Assembly: GCA_937916355.1 (NCBI GenBank)
Contig: CALFTM010000046.1
Location: 1 to 64,000, forward strand
Source of the DNA: an uncultured Bacteroidales bacterium
GTDB taxonomy: Bacteria; Bacteroidota; Bacteroidia; Bacteroidales; Paludibacteraceae
DNA: 64,000 bases
Direction of reading: 5' to 3'
Shown here piece by piece: positions 62,619 to 64,000 of the stretch (position 1 is the first letter of the stretch; every line of letters begins with the position of its first letter). Below the pieces are notes generated by a model. The model worked only from the letters and a program-made list of their open reading frames with translations, was not told where the DNA came from and did no database searches. The position numbers and the translations under genes are program-made.

Positions 62619-62701
62619 TACAATAATGGGCGGTTGTTGCTCTTCCGCAAGTGATAATGGAAAATTGTGCTGCAATGTTTGTTGTGGCACAATTTTTTTT
62701 G
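62619..62701 (+). repeat. 83-bp direct repeat, copy 2
   Basis: Begins 3 bases after the glycosyltransferase stop. In frame it would encode YNNGRLLLFRK and a stop, the end of a T9SS sorting signal with no gene in front of it. One base differs from copy 1 (61587 A to 62643 T). Confidence 0.95.
62661..62700 (+). terminator. terminator in repeat copy 2, serves the glycosyltransferase gene
   Basis: Same 10-bp stem as the terminator at 61605-61644, followed by T4. Confidence 0.88.
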
Positions 62702-62709
62702 TCTCCCCA

Positions 62710-62790
62710 ATGGAGCTGAAAACCTTTGTAGAAAACCATTTCACACTGAATGACATCACCACTGCAACAATTCGAGAACGAAAACTGTGA
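62710..62790 (+). pseudogene. possible gene remnant, 26 codons
   Basis: A short frame begins MELKTFVENHFTLNDI and ends TIRERKL, with normal protein-like composition in a region that is otherwise A/T-rich and non-coding. It follows directly on repeat copy 2. It may be the leftover end of a gene cut by the rearrangement that made the repeat, or chance. No family recognised. Confidence 0.25.
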
Positions 62791-62831
62791 AAATAAATTT
62801 TAACAAATTTTATAGAATTAAAAAATTGTTT

Positions 62832-62839
62832 TAACTTTG
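62832..62839 (+). promoter_or_regulatory. Bacteroidota -7 element for the last gene
   Basis: TAACTTTG matches TAnnTTTG, 53 bases before the ATG at 62892. No TTTG at 19 bases upstream. Confidence 0.5.
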
Positions 62840-62891
62840 CAAAAATTGTACCTACGTGAAAAAGGCGCAATTGACTAATTTTGAATAATTT

Positions 62892-64000
62892 ATGAAACAA
62901 AGTAGATATACGTTAATGAAAAAAAGTGCTGAACATAAGAGTGGATTTTGGGTTCGACTATTTCTTATGATTTTCATGGGTCTGACTTCTTTTGGAGGTT
63001 GGGCGCAGGGGTATACTGTGATTTATCCGGAAGGGCAAACTATGGCGAATCCGGGGGATGAGGTGACTGTGGTGTTTGATGAGGATGCGTCAGAGTTTTA
63101 TTACAATTTGGATAGATACCAAGGATATTGTGAAGAACCTTCGGAAATTGGAACAATTAATTTTCAACTTGTGATTCTTTGGATCCCCTTAGGGAACTAT
63201 GAAACCTACCAAGGAGGTATCGCTCCCCCTCCTGTAGATTGCGCTTCCGATTATAATTTAGTGTCTCAGATTGAGGGTTTTGAAAAGGGCAATGATAATT
63301 ATTCAATAAAAGTTAAGATACCAGATTGGTATAAGTCTTCTGTCTTTGATTTCTACTATGGTATTAAATCTGAAAATAAGGTGTATGGTATAGGGCAAAC
63401 AGTGAAGGAAGAAAAATTATTGGGGGGTGTTATTTTTAGATATGCGGAAAATATAAAAGCAGAAAAAGATGGTGTAATAAAAAAATGGACAAAAAGTTTT
63501 ACACCTAAAGGTGCTGTTCGTATTGACGTAGTTACTGATAATTTAGCACTTCGTTCGCCTAATAGTTGTTACTGCCCTGGTGATGTTGTAACGTTAGAGG
63601 TTGCAAACAATAGTTATGGAGATAATCTCATTTGGAGTTATGAGTGTGGTAGTGAGAGCGGAGAATTTAAACCTGCCAAGGTTTCTGAAAATGTTTATCA
63701 GAAAGAAATTCCTGTGACTTTTACGGAAGAGGTTATTGTGACTTGTAGGGGTAATGTTGATGGAAGTGATGTTGCGAAAATTCCTTTTAATCTTTGCTCT
63801 CCTACTGTTACTACATTGGGAGATTGTGCAAATTTGGGTGAAATGGTTTCTGTTATGATAGAAGGAACTTGTCCTACCCTTGATTATTATGTGACAGACG
63901 CAGATGGAAACAAGGTTTGGCCAACATCTGGAACTATTAACGGATCTACTTCTTATCAGGCTGATTTTAAAGTGGGGGAATTTGAACCTATATATGAAGG
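62892..64000 (+). CDS. start of a large exported surface protein (cut by window end)
   Basis: An open frame of 369 codons with no stop before the edge. The first 38 residues form a signal peptide (charged start, FWVRLFLMIFMGLTSFGGWAQ in shorter form, cleavage at WAQ). The mature part is beta-rich; Ig-like segments are suggested by NSCYCPGDVVTLEVANNS and later SPTVTTLGDCANLGEMVSV. The long N-terminal extension before the hydrophobic core and the FW-(I/V)-RL pattern are shared with the giant cargo at 40.2 kb, so it may be a relative and a T9SS client. The C-terminal sorting domain, if any, is outside the window. Confidence 0.8.
   Translation, partial: MKQSRYTLMKKSAEHKSGFWVRLFLMIFMGLTSFGGWAQGYTVIYPEGQTMANPGDEVTVVFDEDASEFYYNLDRYQGYCEEPSEIGTINFQLVILWIPLGNYETYQGGIAPPPVDCASDYNLVSQIEGFEKGNDNYSIKVKIPDWYKSSVFDFYYGIKSENKVYGIGQTVKEEKLLGGVIFRYAENIKAEKDGVIKKWTKSFTPKGAVRIDVVTDNLALRSPNSCYCPGDVVTLEVANNSYGDNLIWSYECGSESGEFKPAKVSENVYQKEIPVTFTEEVIVTCRGNVDGSDVAKIPFNLCSPTVTTLGDCANLGEMVSVMIEGTCPTLDYYVTDADGNKVWPTSGTINGSTSYQADFKVGEFEPIYE

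Noticed and set aside
61563..62701. 83-bp repeat pair as ends of an insertion sequence or composite transposon
   Set aside because: The repeats are direct, contain coding and terminator bases of the neighbour gene, have no inverted ends, and no transposase lies between them.
1..64000. CRISPR arrays, tRNA or rRNA genes
   Set aside because: No regular short repeat-spacer pattern, cloverleaf with CCA end or conserved rRNA block was noticed on reading; a tRNA or ncRNA scan was not possible here.

Overview
The window looks like chromosomal DNA of a member of the Bacteroidota, most likely order Bacteroidales. The reasons are: a complete porP-gldK-gldL-gldM-gldN block for the type IX secretion system (T9SS), several secreted proteins with T9SS C-terminal sorting signals, small families typical of the phylum (DUF2795, DUF3098, DUF4954), a PorG-UppS-BamA-Skp-Skp cluster, and promoters of the phylum-specific form TTTG-N19-TAnnTTTG with A-rich leaders and few Shine-Dalgarno sites. 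No rRNA, tRNA, CRISPR array, transposase or phage gene was seen. Species cannot be named from the sequence alone.

Layout. 1-3.6 kb: start of a large exported protein (minus strand, cut by the window edge), tyrS (minus), efp and a SAM methyltransferase-like protein. 3.8-10.1 kb: DUF2795 protein, then the T9SS core operon. 10.2-13.5 kb: leuS and rplS. 13.6-21.8 kb: periplasmic and outer-membrane biogenesis genes (two parvulin-type isomerases around a SurA-like lipoprotein, an OstA/LptA-like protein, a TonB-dependent receptor). 21.8-24.3 kb: sugar permease plus ROK sugar kinase. 24.7-30.1 kb: porG-like, uppS, bamA and two skp genes. 30.3-39.8 kb: recA, hflX, DUF4954, a membrane protein, a phosphodiesterase, then ftsX-DUF3098-uppP-truB-queA. 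40.2-56.0 kb: a 12.8-kb gene for a 4255-residue T9SS cargo and a second T9SS type B cargo. 56.2-59.1 kb: typA and an Rpn-family nuclease. 59.3-64 kb: a PL1 pectate lyase, a glycosyltransferase flanked by an 83-bp direct repeat, and the start of another large exported protein cut by the window end.

How the parts fit. The window holds both the secretion machine (PorP, GldKLMN, PorG) and several of its likely clients (the 4255- and 910-residue proteins with type B sorting domains, the pectate lyase with a type A-like tail, probably the truncated gene at the end). It also holds the general outer-membrane assembly genes (BamA, Skp, SurA-like, OstA) and the undecaprenyl phosphate supply (UppS, UppP) that surface polysaccharide needs.

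The most unusual structures are the giant protein, built of about two dozen four-cysteine HYR-like modules with a superimposed six-module higher-order repeat of about 1.8 kb, and the 83-bp repeat that copies the last codons and terminator of the pectate lyase gene to the other side of the glycosyltransferase gene. I found no clearly unknown multi-gene system; the rest is mostly conserved housekeeping.
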